NCBI RefSeq assembly: GCF_000374125.1
Contig: NZ_KB893626.1
Span: 124,001 to 188,000, forward strand
Reading direction: 5' to 3'
Origin: Niabella aurantiaca DSM 17617
GTDB lineage: Bacteria; Bacteroidota; Bacteroidia; Chitinophagales; Chitinophagaceae
DNA length: 64,000 nt
The notes under the pieces were generated by a model that worked only from the letters and a program-made list of their open reading frames with translations, ran no database searches and was not told the origin of the DNA. Numbering within the stretch: the stretch's first letter is position 1; each line of letters begins with the position of its first letter. Below, piece after piece: positions 17,600 to 25,755 of this stretch. The translations under genes and the position numbers were made by a program.

Positions 17600-17609
17600 A
17601 CTATAGTTG

Positions 17610-17975
17610 CTATGCGGCATCCAGGTAATATCCGATTTCAATAAAAAGGGCATCGAAGTAAAAATAAAAACCATAGCTGTCTCTTATTTTTCGGGGCGAT
17701 TGCACCCCGGGCACTCCGCCGGCAGTTAATTGCAGATGCAATTGGTCAACAGCCGCTACACTATCAAGCATCCAGCCGACGTGAAAGCTTTTGGGATATA
17801 CGACCGGGGCGTCCTTCTGCGCCATCAATACCAGTGTGCACCCGGCTGCATTCTTTAAAACTGCGATCTGGTGGTCGCCTTTGATGTCCACGCAGGAAAA
17901 ACCGAAATAGGTCTCAAAAAAAGAAACTCCATTTTCGACATCGGAAAGAACAAGATTAAGGTGATTTATTGTCAT
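17610..17975 (-). CDS. VOC-family (glyoxalase/bleomycin-resistance-like) protein
   Basis: 121 aa vicinal-oxygen-chelate protein: MTINHLNLVLSDVENGVSFF, the first beta-alpha-beta unit with metal-ligand histidine H5, then SFHVGWMLDSVAAVDQ and YFYFDALFIEIGYY carrying the second histidine and the final glutamate. Such small proteins are dioxygenases, lyases or drug-binding resistance proteins; the substrate is not evident. It is convergent with the cytochrome cluster. An inverted repeat matching the one beside the adjacent tetR-type gene lies just upstream, so it is probably repressed by that regulator. Confidence 0.8.
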   Translation of the reverse strand: MTINHLNLVLSDVENGVSFFETYFGFSCVDIKGDHQIAVLKNAAGCTLVLMAQKDAPVVYPKSFHVGWMLDSVAAVDQLHLQLTAGGVPGVQSPRKIRDSYGFYFYFDALFIEIGYYLDAA

Positions 17976-17993
17976 GAATTAAATAGATTTTAT

Positions 17994-18013
17994 AATCGAA
18001 TAACTGTTCGTTT
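17994..18013. promoter_or_regulatory. Probable TetR operator, copy 1
   Basis: AATCGAAT-AACT-GTTCGTTT matches, at 6 of 8 bases in the right arm and fully in the left arm, the perfect palindrome at 18627-18646 next to the regulator start. It lies 19 bases upstream of the VOC gene start, in the gap between that gene and the regulator stop, where a repressor would block transcription of the VOC gene. Confidence 0.55.
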
Positions 18014-18027
18014 ATTGGGTAAAAAAA

Positions 18028-18615
18028 TCAGGGTTTCAGGGCCTCCAATACCGGCAGGAAAGCCTGTTTCAGCTTTTGTTCTGTCAGCGAAAACGGAAGG
18101 CCTGCCATACTGCTTTGATCCAGGTGAAATTTGATCAGCATGTAAAAGGGGCCATGTGCCAGTGACCAGAAAATTTCCAGGGGTAGCTGCCTGATGCTTC
18201 CACTGCGAACGGCATTTCTCACAAACAGGTTCATCGCTGTCCGGAAGGCCACCGGCTCAGGAACGTGATGCCGGACAAGCGGCGAATTTCGAAACTGCTC
18301 GAAAAAGCGGTATTCCAGGGGGTTTTTACAAATATTCTTAAAGCGGTTTTTCCATTGAAGCCATAACCCTTCTTCAAAAGGCAGGGTCTCCGAAAATCCC
18401 GTTAATGCGTCCCGCTCGAACTTTTCCTGTACACCGGCATATAATTTCAGCAGCAGGTCTTCCCGGTTTTTAAAATAGACGTAGAGGGTTGAAGGCGACA
18501 GGCCGGCTGCCCGGGCCAGTTTTTGCATGCTGAATCCGTCAAAGCCCAGCTTCACGATCAGCTCAATGGCTTTTTGCCGGATCCGGGCTTCTTTTGCGTC
18601 ATCGCGGGGCCTCAT
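18028..18615 (-). CDS. TetR/AcrR family transcriptional regulator
   Basis: 195 aa TetR-type repressor. The N-terminal helix-turn-helix is canonical: IRQKAIELIVKLGFDGFSMQ, KLARAAGLSPSTLYVYFKNR, EDLLLKLY. The C-terminal ligand-binding half is divergent, as usual. A perfect palindrome, AATCGAAT-AATC-ATTCGATT, begins 11 bases upstream of its start and a related copy precedes the VOC gene downstream. It therefore probably represses itself and the VOC gene in response to a small hydrophobic ligand. Confidence 0.88.
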   Translation of the reverse strand: MRPRDDAKEARIRQKAIELIVKLGFDGFSMQKLARAAGLSPSTLYVYFKNREDLLLKLYAGVQEKFERDALTGFSETLPFEEGLWLQWKNRFKNICKNPLEYRFFEQFRNSPLVRHHVPEPVAFRTAMNLFVRNAVRSGSIRQLPLEIFWSLAHGPFYMLIKFHLDQSSMAGLPFSLTEQKLKQAFLPVLEALKP

Positions 18616-18626
18616 CCTGCAAATAT

Positions 18627-18646
18627 AATCGAATAATCATTCGATT
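18627..18646. promoter_or_regulatory. Probable TetR operator, copy 2 (perfect palindrome)
   Basis: AATCGAAT-AATC-ATTCGATT has two perfect 8-base arms around 4 bases. It sits in the divergent space between the TetR gene (minus strand) and the serine hydrolase gene (plus strand, start 18711), so it could control both. The same left arm recurs upstream of the VOC gene. Confidence 0.6.
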
Positions 18647-18710
18647 AAAAATAAAAATGAGATACAAGGAAAACTGTAAATCGTCATAATTTTTGTAGCT
18701 TAGAAGCCAA

Positions 18711-19994
18711 ATGCTGATAAAGAGAAGGATTCGCTTGTTGGTGCTGGGCATAGCCCTGCAGTTGGCTGCCCAGGCACAGTTGATCACAGCGGTTCCCGCG
18801 AAGGGATCCCCTGACGGTTTTTCGAACGAACGGCTGCAGTATATCGACCATGTTATTCAGGATTATGTGCACCGCAAATGGATCAAAGGCGCAACAGCCC
18901 TGATTGTACACAAAGGCGTAATCGTTTATAATAAAGCCTTTGGATACAGCAATGCCCAAACCCGGGTGCCTTTAAGAACCGATGCTATTTTCCGGATCGC
19001 ATCTCAGACAAAGGCCATTACCAGTGTGGCAGTCATGATGCTTTTTGAGGAGGGGAAATTTTTACTGGATGATCCCATTTCCAGGTTCATTCCTTCTTTT
19101 GCAGACCCGAAAGTGCTGGACAGGTTCAATGCGGCAGATTCTTCTTATACTACGGTTCCTGCAAAAAGAGGCATCACCATCCGGGATCTGCTGACGCATA
19201 CTTCGGGATTGGATTATGCACAGATCGGATCGCCGGCAATGAAAGCAATCTATGCAAAAGCCGGCATCCCCGCGGGGTTTGTGACCCATCCCCAAAAGCT
19301 GGCCGATGCCATTAACAAGCTGGGAACGCTGCCCCTGGTACATCAGCCGGGAGAGCGGTTCACTTACGGCCTGAACACCGATGTGCTGGGCCGCCTGGTG
19401 GAGATCGTTTCGGGCATGAGCCTGGATGAATTTTTCCGCAGACGCATTTTTGAACCGCTGAATATGAAGGATACCTATTTTCATTTGCCGGATGCAAAAA
19501 GACCGCGCCTGGTAAGCGTCGATACGGAGGATAAAGGAACAAAAGCCCTCATCCCCTGGTCTGACACCACGTTCCCCGGAATAACGGTTGACTATCCGGT
19601 AAACAACAACGGGTATTACTCGGGGGGCGCCGGCCTCGTTTCTACCACGGCAGATTACGCGGCCTTTTTACAGATGATCGTAAACAAGGGAGTCTTTAAG
19701 GGAAAACGCTTCCTGTCCCGGCATTCTGTTGAAATGATGACCCAAAACCAGATCGGTGACCTTTCCCTGGGTAACAATAAGTTTGGTTTGGGCTTTGAGA
19801 TCACCACAGATAAAGGCTTCTTAAAGCTGGGCCAGTCCGCCGGCAGTTTTGCCTGGGGCGGTTTCTTTGGTACCACTTACTGGGGCGATCCCCGAGAGGA
19901 AGTGGTAGCGTTGCTGTTTGTGCAGCAGTGGCCATTTTCACATGGTGAATTGGGCGATAAGTTTAAAGCCCTGGTGTATCAGGCATTAAAGTAA
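18711..19994 (+). CDS. Serine hydrolase, class C beta-lactamase family
   Basis: 427 aa exported serine hydrolase of the beta-lactamase/transpeptidase-like family, signal peptide about residues 1-22 (ending LAAQAQ). The catalytic tetrad motif is S98-QT-K101, followed by the tyrosine motif YGLNTDVLG (Y219). The third motif lies in the region GGFFGTTYWGDP instead of a clear KTG. Family members include EstB-like esterases, D-aminopeptidases and AmpC; the EstB/penicillin-binding-like group is the best match. Divergent from the TetR gene across a palindromic operator. Not likely to be a true drug-resistance beta-lactamase, but this was not tested. Confidence 0.85.
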   Translation: MLIKRRIRLLVLGIALQLAAQAQLITAVPAKGSPDGFSNERLQYIDHVIQDYVHRKWIKGATALIVHKGVIVYNKAFGYSNAQTRVPLRTDAIFRIASQTKAITSVAVMMLFEEGKFLLDDPISRFIPSFADPKVLDRFNAADSSYTTVPAKRGITIRDLLTHTSGLDYAQIGSPAMKAIYAKAGIPAGFVTHPQKLADAINKLGTLPLVHQPGERFTYGLNTDVLGRLVEIVSGMSLDEFFRRRIFEPLNMKDTYFHLPDAKRPRLVSVDTEDKGTKALIPWSDTTFPGITVDYPVNNNGYYSGGAGLVSTTADYAAFLQMIVNKGVFKGKRFLSRHSVEMMTQNQIGDLSLGNNKFGLGFEITTDKGFLKLGQSAGSFAWGGFFGTTYWGDPREEVVALLFVQQWPFSHGELGDKFKALVYQALK

Positions 19995-20021
19995 AATCAA
20001 ATACCATATCTTTTACAAAAC

Positions 20022-21560
20022 ATGAAACAATTTTTATTTCCTGCTGCGTTGCTGGCATTCCTGCTGGGCGGATGCAGCGCCCCGGCGAAGACACAACGTG
20101 CAAAAGAGGGGATAACCTTTGCGTCGAATCCCATCGTAGCGCACAGGGGAGCGTTTAAGAAAAACCGGCTTCCCGAAAATTCCATCGCCTCGCTGAAGCA
20201 TGCGATCGCGTTGAACTGTACGGGGTCTGAGTTTGATGTACAAATGACCGCAGACGATTCACTGGTCATCAACCATGATCCGCATTATAATAAACTACCG
20301 ATTGAGAAGACCCCTTATGCCGAGCTGATCAAAACACCTTTGTCGAACGGTGAGCAATTACCCACGCTGAGAACCTATCTCCTGGAAGGAATGAAGAACA
20401 ACCGGTCAACCCGGCTGGTACTGGAAATAAAACCTTCGGTGATCAGTAAGGAAAGGGGGCAGCTGATCGCACAACGGGCGGTGGCCCTCGTACATGAGCT
20501 GGGCGCGGCTCGGATGACAGTGTACATCAGTTTCGATTATGATATTTGCAAAAAAGTGAAGGAGCTGGACCCCAAAACGCATGTACAGTACCTGAATGGC
20601 GATAAATCGCCGGAAGTGGTCAAAGCAGGAGGACTGGACGGCGTGGATTATCATTACTCCGTTTTTCAAAAGCACCCGGAATGGATCGCTCAGGCGAAGC
20701 AGCAACATATTGCACTGAATGCCTGGACTGTGAATACGGCAGCAGAAATGGACTGGCTGCTGGCAAACGGCTTTGAGTTCATTACGACCAATGAACCGGA
20801 ACTGCTGACAGAGCGCATCAAAAAAACATCGGCTGCAAAAGGATGGAAGCTGGTATGGAGCGACGAATTTAACAACAACGGGTTGCCGGATGACCACAAA
20901 TGGGGATACGACGTGGGGGGTAGCGGCTGGGGGAATCGTGAGCTGCAGTATTATACAAAGGCCGATAGCAATAATGCACTGGTTAAAGACGGAACGCTCC
21001 GGATCATTGCACATAAGGAAAAACGGGAGCAAAACACCTACACTTCCGCCCGGCTGATTACAAAAGGAAAGGGCGACTGGTTATACGGCAGGGTGGAGGT
21101 AAGCGCTAAATTACCGGCAGGCAGGGGCGTATGGCCGGCAATATGGATGTTGCCCACCGATTGGAAATATGGCGGCTGGCCCGCAAGCGGTGAAATGGAT
21201 ATTATGGAGAATGTGGGCTATAATCCCGATACGGTGTTCAGCAGTGTGCATACCAAATCATTTAACCATGTAATCGGGACGCAAAAAACAAAGGGTTTCT
21301 TTTTAAAGGATGCAGGAACAGCTTTTCATCTGTATGCTGTTGAATGGAATAAGGACCAGATCGATTTTTTTGTAGACGACCGGTTATTCTTTTCATTTAA
21401 GAATACCGGAAAGGGATTTGAAGAATGGCCCTTTGATCAGAAATTTCATTTACTGCTGAATATGGCTATGGGTGGCAATTGGGGCGGCAAAATGGGGGTG
21501 GATGAAAAACTGGACAGGGCCGTAATGGAAGTGGATTATGTGCGGGTGTTTCAAAAATGA
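20022..21560 (+). CDS. Glycerophosphodiester phosphodiesterase-GH16 fusion lipoprotein
   Basis: 512 aa two-enzyme lipoprotein (lipobox LLGGC). The N-terminal domain (about residues 33-268) is a GDPD TIM barrel with H41-R42 in AHRGAF, E70-F-D72 and H85 in INHDP, all key residues present. The C-terminal domain (about 275-512) is a GH16 beta-jelly-roll of laminarinase type: LVWSDEFNNNGLPDDHKW, then the catalytic motif E391-MD-IM-E396 and MAMGGNWGG. No stop or linker gene separates them. One domain releases phosphoglycerol, the other cuts internal beta-glucosidic bonds (usually beta-1,3). The fusion implies a beta-glucan decorated with glycerophosphate. An alternative target would be a teichoic-acid-like polymer. 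Confidence 0.9.
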   Translation: MKQFLFPAALLAFLLGGCSAPAKTQRAKEGITFASNPIVAHRGAFKKNRLPENSIASLKHAIALNCTGSEFDVQMTADDSLVINHDPHYNKLPIEKTPYAELIKTPLSNGEQLPTLRTYLLEGMKNNRSTRLVLEIKPSVISKERGQLIAQRAVALVHELGAARMTVYISFDYDICKKVKELDPKTHVQYLNGDKSPEVVKAGGLDGVDYHYSVFQKHPEWIAQAKQQHIALNAWTVNTAAEMDWLLANGFEFITTNEPELLTERIKKTSAAKGWKLVWSDEFNNNGLPDDHKWGYDVGGSGWGNRELQYYTKADSNNALVKDGTLRIIAHKEKREQNTYTSARLITKGKGDWLYGRVEVSAKLPAGRGVWPAIWMLPTDWKYGGWPASGEMDIMENVGYNPDTVFSSVHTKSFNHVIGTQKTKGFFLKDAGTAFHLYAVEWNKDQIDFFVDDRLFFSFKNTGKGFEEWPFDQKFHLLLNMAMGGNWGGKMGVDEKLDRAVMEVDYVRVFQK

Positions 21561-21643
21561 CACACCCAATACTCCGTTTTAAACCGGGTGGCTGCTCATG
21601 AGTCGCTATGACCGGAAAAGGGTTAACAATCTTAAACGCACAA

Positions 21644-22453
21644 ATGAAAAAAATACTGTTTGTACTGGCAGCAACTTTATTATGGACAACAGCAGATGCC
21701 CAGGATCATGCATTGTTTCAGAAATTCAGGTTCATACAGAACGGAGATACACTGCCTTACCGGCTGCTGCTGCCGGAACATTATGATCCGCAGAAAAAAT
21801 ACCCTCTCGTATTGTTCCTTCATGGCCGTGGCGAAAGCGGCAGCGACAACGAAGCACAATTATTGCACGGGGCTGCGATCTTCCTTAAAGAAGAGAACCG
21901 GAAACAATTTCCCGCAATTGTTGTCTTTCCGCAAAATGCAGCAAAATATTACTGGAGTAATGTTCAGACCGTTGCAGACTCCAGTGGTAAACGGAGTTTT
22001 TACTTTATAGCGGGTGGAGAGCCGTCTCCCAGCATGCAGCTGGTGATGGCGCTTATGCGTAACCTGGACCGGCAGTATAAAATAAAAAAAGATCAGGTCT
22101 ATGTAATGGGACTGAGCATGGGCGGAATGGGTACTTTTGAAATTGTCAACCGCATGCCCCATACTTTTGCTGCGGCCATTCCCATCTGCGGCGGCGCGGA
22201 TCCCGGTATTGCCGGTAACCTGAAAAACACGGCGTGGTGGGTGTTTCATGGTGGTAAGGATGAAGTGGTATCGCCGGAGTATTCCCGGAAAATGGTACGC
22301 GCCATGAAAGCGAATGGAGTGCCGGTACAATTCACTGTTTATCCCGGGGCCGGCCATAACAGCTGGGATGCAGCTTTTGCAGAGCCCGGATTGCTCGGGT
22401 GGCTTTTTGCTCATAAAAGAAAGAATAATTTTAGCAAAACCTCCAACAATTGA
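21644..22453 (+). CDS. Alpha/beta hydrolase, probable secreted carbohydrate esterase
   Basis: 269 aa alpha/beta hydrolase similar to CE1/prolyl-oligopeptidase-like esterases. The start was set at the ATG that gives a signal peptide (MKKILFVLAATLLWTTADAQ); an upstream ATG in frame would add 12 residues before it. The oxyanion region is LVLFLHGRGESGSDN, the nucleophile S158 lies in GLSMGGMG, and the catalytic histidine is in GAGHNSWDAAF. It follows the GDPD-GH16 gene by 83 bases and may remove ester-linked groups from the same polysaccharide. Acetyl, feruloyl and succinyl esters are all possible. Confidence 0.82.
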   Translation: MKKILFVLAATLLWTTADAQDHALFQKFRFIQNGDTLPYRLLLPEHYDPQKKYPLVLFLHGRGESGSDNEAQLLHGAAIFLKEENRKQFPAIVVFPQNAAKYYWSNVQTVADSSGKRSFYFIAGGEPSPSMQLVMALMRNLDRQYKIKKDQVYVMGLSMGGMGTFEIVNRMPHTFAAAIPICGGADPGIAGNLKNTAWWVFHGGKDEVVSPEYSRKMVRAMKANGVPVQFTVYPGAGHNSWDAAFAEPGLLGWLFAHKRKNNFSKTSNN

Positions 22454-22533
22454 TTCCCGCCGATGTTAATTTATTATGAATTAGCAATTGATTAATGCCT
22501 GTTTGCATGATTCATGGATAGTTTTGCACGATG

Positions 22534-22604
22534 ATAAATGGAGAATAGTTGCTAACACTCATTCGTTTTAAAATGAGAAAAAGGGCGCAACTTTTACCAT
22601 TTAT
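22534..22604 (+). other. Nested inverted repeat, possible structured leader
   Basis: An outer stem pairs 22534-22552 (ATAAATGG...AGTTGC) with 22587-22604 (GCAACT...CCATTTAT). An inner stem pairs CTCATT (22558-22563) with AATGAG (22572-22577). The 71-base element ends 39 bases before the small membrane-protein gene, so it could be an RNA leader structure or a regulator site. No T-run follows, so it is not an intrinsic terminator. Confidence 0.4.
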
Positions 22605-22643
22605 TTCATATCTTACAGGTATGAATGAATAAATAGTAGAGTG

Positions 22644-22868
22644 ATGAAGAATACGTATCGTTTAATAGGATTTGTGATTTTGGGAATCGCTGCATCTGCA
22701 GTTACGGGTGCGGTATGTGAAGCGCGTAGAAGAAATGCGATGAAACGATTGCTGGATACCGCAAATGAAGGCTATGAAACCGCTCACGATATAATCTATC
22801 CCGGAAAGGGTACGCCGCGCCGCCGTTCGAAGAAACTTCGTTATGGCCCTATATATCCCGGAATGTAA
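22644..22868 (+). CDS. Small membrane protein of unknown function
   Basis: 74 aa, starting at ATG 22644 (GTG one codon earlier is possible). One N-terminal membrane segment (YRLIGFVILGIAASAVTGAV) is followed by a basic amphipathic tail with RRRNAMKRLL and RRRSKKLRYG. This resembles the short YtxH-like stress proteins of Bacteroidota in layout, without enough sequence to assign the family. It lies alone between the esterase and metallophosphoesterase genes and has a folded element upstream. Function unknown. Confidence 0.6.
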   Translation: MKNTYRLIGFVILGIAASAVTGAVCEARRRNAMKRLLDTANEGYETAHDIIYPGKGTPRRRSKKLRYGPIYPGM

Positions 22869-22925
22869 TGATCCCTCTGGGAAAATGTTACCAATCGGAC
22901 ATACCAAAAACGTAATTTTGAAACC

Positions 22926-24026
22926 ATGCGTCGGTTTCTCCGGTTCCTTTTATTAAGGCCCGTTTTATGGGCGGCCAGAAAGTTTGATTCGAACCCTGAT
23001 AAGGTCAGGATCTACGATGCGCTTACAAAGCTATTCAATCATATTTTAAACAACCCCGGGAAGCTTGGACCCATAGTCGATTTTGACGGACAATCGGGCA
23101 GGCTCATCATCTTTTCCGATCAGCACAAAGGAGCCCGTAACGGGGCCGATGATTTTGCAATAGCGGCGCCGGCCTATCTGGAAGCGCTGAAGTATTATAA
23201 CGAGCAGCAGTTTTATTTTATAAACCTGGGAGATTGCGAAGAGCTTTGGGAGAATACGCTTTCAAAGGTTAAAAAGTATAACGAAACATCCTTTGCGGCA
23301 GAGCGGGCTTTTGTGCAGCGGGAAGCCTTTATAAAGGTGATCGGCAATCATGATCTGTATTGGGACAACGATCCGTTGGCAGGGATGGAGCTGGAAGCCG
23401 TGTACGGACAGAAGATAAAGGCCTGGGAGGGGGTTGTCCTGCGTACCCGGATCAACGGGGAACTCCTGCGTATTTTTTGTACACATGGCCACCAGGGAGA
23501 TGCTAACAGTGACGGGAACTGGTTTACAAAATTTTTTATATCCAGGATCTGGGGGCCGCTTCAATCGTACCTGCAGATCAATACCAACGAGCCCTCTACC
23601 AATGCCTATAAGAAAACGGTGCACAACGAGATCATGTATGAATGGTCTGCGGAACAGGAGCGGATCCTTTTGATAACGGGGCATACGCACCAGCCCGTTT
23701 TTGAATCGCTGACACATATTGAGCGCCTGTATCGCCAGATGGATATTGCAAAAGGCCTTCAGGACGCAGGAACAATAAAAAAGATACAGGAAGAAACCCA
23801 TCTCTACCAGGACCGGTTCAATAACCTGGTCTTTGATTACAAAGAAATGCTGCCCACTTATTTTAATACGGGTTGCTGCTGTTTTTCCGATGGCGACATT
23901 ACCGGTATTGAGATCAGGGATGGCTTTATCCGGCTGGTAAAATGGGAAAGCAAGGGGCAAAGCCCCGGGAGGACGGTGCTGGAAGAAATGCCGCTTGTGG
24001 AGATCATGGACCGCATCCGGAAATAA
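22926..24026 (+). CDS. Calcineurin-like metallophosphoesterase
   Basis: 366 aa cytoplasmic metallophosphoesterase. All metal-binding blocks are present: IIFSDQHKG (D-x-H), NLGDCEELWE (GD), IGNHDLYWD (GNHD), CTHGHQGDAN and LITGHTHQP (GHTH). The arrangement resembles LpxH-like and other large phosphoesterases, but an extra helical insert (about residues 250-300) and the length make a different substrate likely. No signal peptide. The exact phosphate ester is not apparent. Confidence 0.85.
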   Translation: MRRFLRFLLLRPVLWAARKFDSNPDKVRIYDALTKLFNHILNNPGKLGPIVDFDGQSGRLIIFSDQHKGARNGADDFAIAAPAYLEALKYYNEQQFYFINLGDCEELWENTLSKVKKYNETSFAAERAFVQREAFIKVIGNHDLYWDNDPLAGMELEAVYGQKIKAWEGVVLRTRINGELLRIFCTHGHQGDANSDGNWFTKFFISRIWGPLQSYLQINTNEPSTNAYKKTVHNEIMYEWSAEQERILLITGHTHQPVFESLTHIERLYRQMDIAKGLQDAGTIKKIQEETHLYQDRFNNLVFDYKEMLPTYFNTGCCCFSDGDITGIEIRDGFIRLVKWESKGQSPGRTVLEEMPLVEIMDRIRK

Positions 24027-24088
24027 ATACTCACCAGATTCAGGTATGCGCTGCCGTTTTTCAGAGCCTTATCTTCAGCTCTAAATTT

Positions 24089-25447
24089 ATGGATATGAAC
24101 CGTCGCCGTTTTATTCGTGAAGGCACTTTGTCGGCCGGTGGGCTGCTGCTTGCCGGGTCGTTGCCGTTGAGCGGCTATTCCGTAAAAAAACCGCAGGTCA
24201 TCATCATAGGCGCCGGTTTTGCCGGTCTTGCAGCGGCATTACGGTTAAAAAGAAAAGGAATTACGGTTACGGTTATTGAAAGCAGGAACCGCATCGGTGG
24301 CCGCGTTTTTTCTCACACTGTGGGCGATGACCTCGTCATTGAGCTGGGAGGCGAATGGGTGGGGAACTCACATACACGAATCCGGGAGCTTTGTGAGGAG
24401 TTTGGTCTGCCGCTGGAGAACAACCAAATGAATACCCATCTTGTGTACAAAGGGCAATACCATCCTGCCGGCAGCTGGGATTATAGCAGCGAATGGCGTG
24501 CAAAGTTTAAAAGCATTCTGGAAGCCTACCCGAATTTGAAAGAAGCAGATAAGCGGACGCTGGACCGGTACGACTGGTGGCGTTTCCTCGTGAACAACGG
24601 TTGTAGCGGCCGTGACCTTGATATCCGGGAACTGCTGGACAGTACCGACTTTGGAGAAAGCATCCGTCATGTTTCAGCCTTTGCGGCGCTGGCGGAGTAT
24701 GCGGAAAGCAGTGAAAAAAATGAGATGGATCTTAAAATAAAGGGGGGGAATGCCTTGCTGGCACATAAGCTGCGCGGGGAGATCGGAATGGAGCATATTC
24801 ACTGTGGTCATCATGTTGCGCATATTTCTCAAAAGAACCGGGTGGAAGTGACCTGCACCAATGGAAAAAAGTTTACTGCAGATAAGCTGATCTGTGCCAT
24901 TCCTACATTTTCGATTCAGCGGATCAACTGGAGTCCCGGCCTGCCGTCCCCGCTTTCTGCCGCACTGAATGAACTGCAATATGCCCGGATCAATAAACAC
25001 GCCCTGCATTTTTCCGAACGCTTCTGGAAGGAAGAGGCGTTTGATCTGGTGTCGGACCAATCGCCGCATTATTTCTATCATGCTACCAAAAACCAGCGCT
25101 CTAAGGAGGGAGTGCTCATAGCCTATAGCGTTGGTGATAAGGCGGCATCCAATGCCAATCAGACGGACGAGTTCCTGGCAAATGATGTTTTTCGTTGCCT
25201 GGAGCCACATTTCAGCGGTATCAGGTCCTTGCTGAAAGGACAGGCAAATTATTACTGGGGAAATGATCCCTATTCATATGGGGCCTATGCGCTTTATGGC
25301 ATCGACCAATGGTTTCGGGTAATGCCGGAACTAAAGAAGAAATTCCTGCATACGTATTTTGCAGGAGAGCACCTGGCTGACTGGCAGGGATTTATGGAAG
25401 GAGCGATCAATACAGGTGAAGCTGCTGCGCATGCTGTGATGGGATGA
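24089..25447 (+). CDS. Tat-exported FAD-dependent amine-oxidase-like oxidoreductase
   Basis: 452 aa flavoprotein. The start is placed at ATG 24089 because it begins a Tat signal (NRRRFIREGTLSAGG); the frame is open further upstream but reads through the end of the preceding gene. The FAD-binding fold follows: VIIIGAGFAGLAAALRLKRK (GxGxxG), then ESRNRIGGRVFS. The C-terminal FAD motif is FAGEHLADWQGFMEGAINTG. This pattern is that of monoamine oxidase/phytoene-desaturase relatives. Export with bound FAD fits the Tat route. The substrate amine or other donor is unknown. Confidence 0.85.
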   Translation: MDMNRRRFIREGTLSAGGLLLAGSLPLSGYSVKKPQVIIIGAGFAGLAAALRLKRKGITVTVIESRNRIGGRVFSHTVGDDLVIELGGEWVGNSHTRIRELCEEFGLPLENNQMNTHLVYKGQYHPAGSWDYSSEWRAKFKSILEAYPNLKEADKRTLDRYDWWRFLVNNGCSGRDLDIRELLDSTDFGESIRHVSAFAALAEYAESSEKNEMDLKIKGGNALLAHKLRGEIGMEHIHCGHHVAHISQKNRVEVTCTNGKKFTADKLICAIPTFSIQRINWSPGLPSPLSAALNELQYARINKHALHFSERFWKEEAFDLVSDQSPHYFYHATKNQRSKEGVLIAYSVGDKAASNANQTDEFLANDVFRCLEPHFSGIRSLLKGQANYYWGNDPYSYGAYALYGIDQWFRVMPELKKKFLHTYFAGEHLADWQGFMEGAINTGEAAAHAVMG

Positions 25448-25755
25448 GTCGGTATCAAAAGCCTGCATCCGTCATTTCGTATTCTGAAGCGAAGCAATCC
25501 CAAATATTTGAAACCCGAAGTCTTGAATTGTTCAGGAGCGGCTAGCCGTTCACCTTTGTAACCGGGAGCGAGGTGCCATTGTCTTAGCCGCAGCGCGGCG
25601 GTGATCTTTGCCGGAAGTCTGCGGGTAGATCGCTGTGTTACGGGTGTGCTGCAGCCTCCGGATGTAGATTCAGGGCTAGCAGGTCGTAGCATTTAACCTG
25701 GCGCAGACACAATAACTATCGGGAAGAGAAGACTCAATGTAGGGCATTTATGTAT
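25448..25755. other. Intergenic region without a supported gene
   Basis: 308 bases between two convergent genes. No open frame with coding character. Near the start, GTCATTTCG...GAAGCGAAGCAATCCC resembles, from memory, a dispersed intergenic repeat seen in Bacteroidota genomes. The remainder looks like decayed sequence. No clear terminator hairpin was found. Confidence 0.4.

Noticed and set aside
20022-21560. Possibility that GDPD-GH16 is two genes joined by a sequencing error
   Set aside because: One uninterrupted frame, a single lipobox, and no internal start with signal peptide before the GH16 part.
23942-25447. Earlier ATG at 23942 for the flavin oxidase
   Set aside because: It overlaps the 3' end of the metallophosphoesterase gene and puts 49 unrelated residues before a clear Tat signal.
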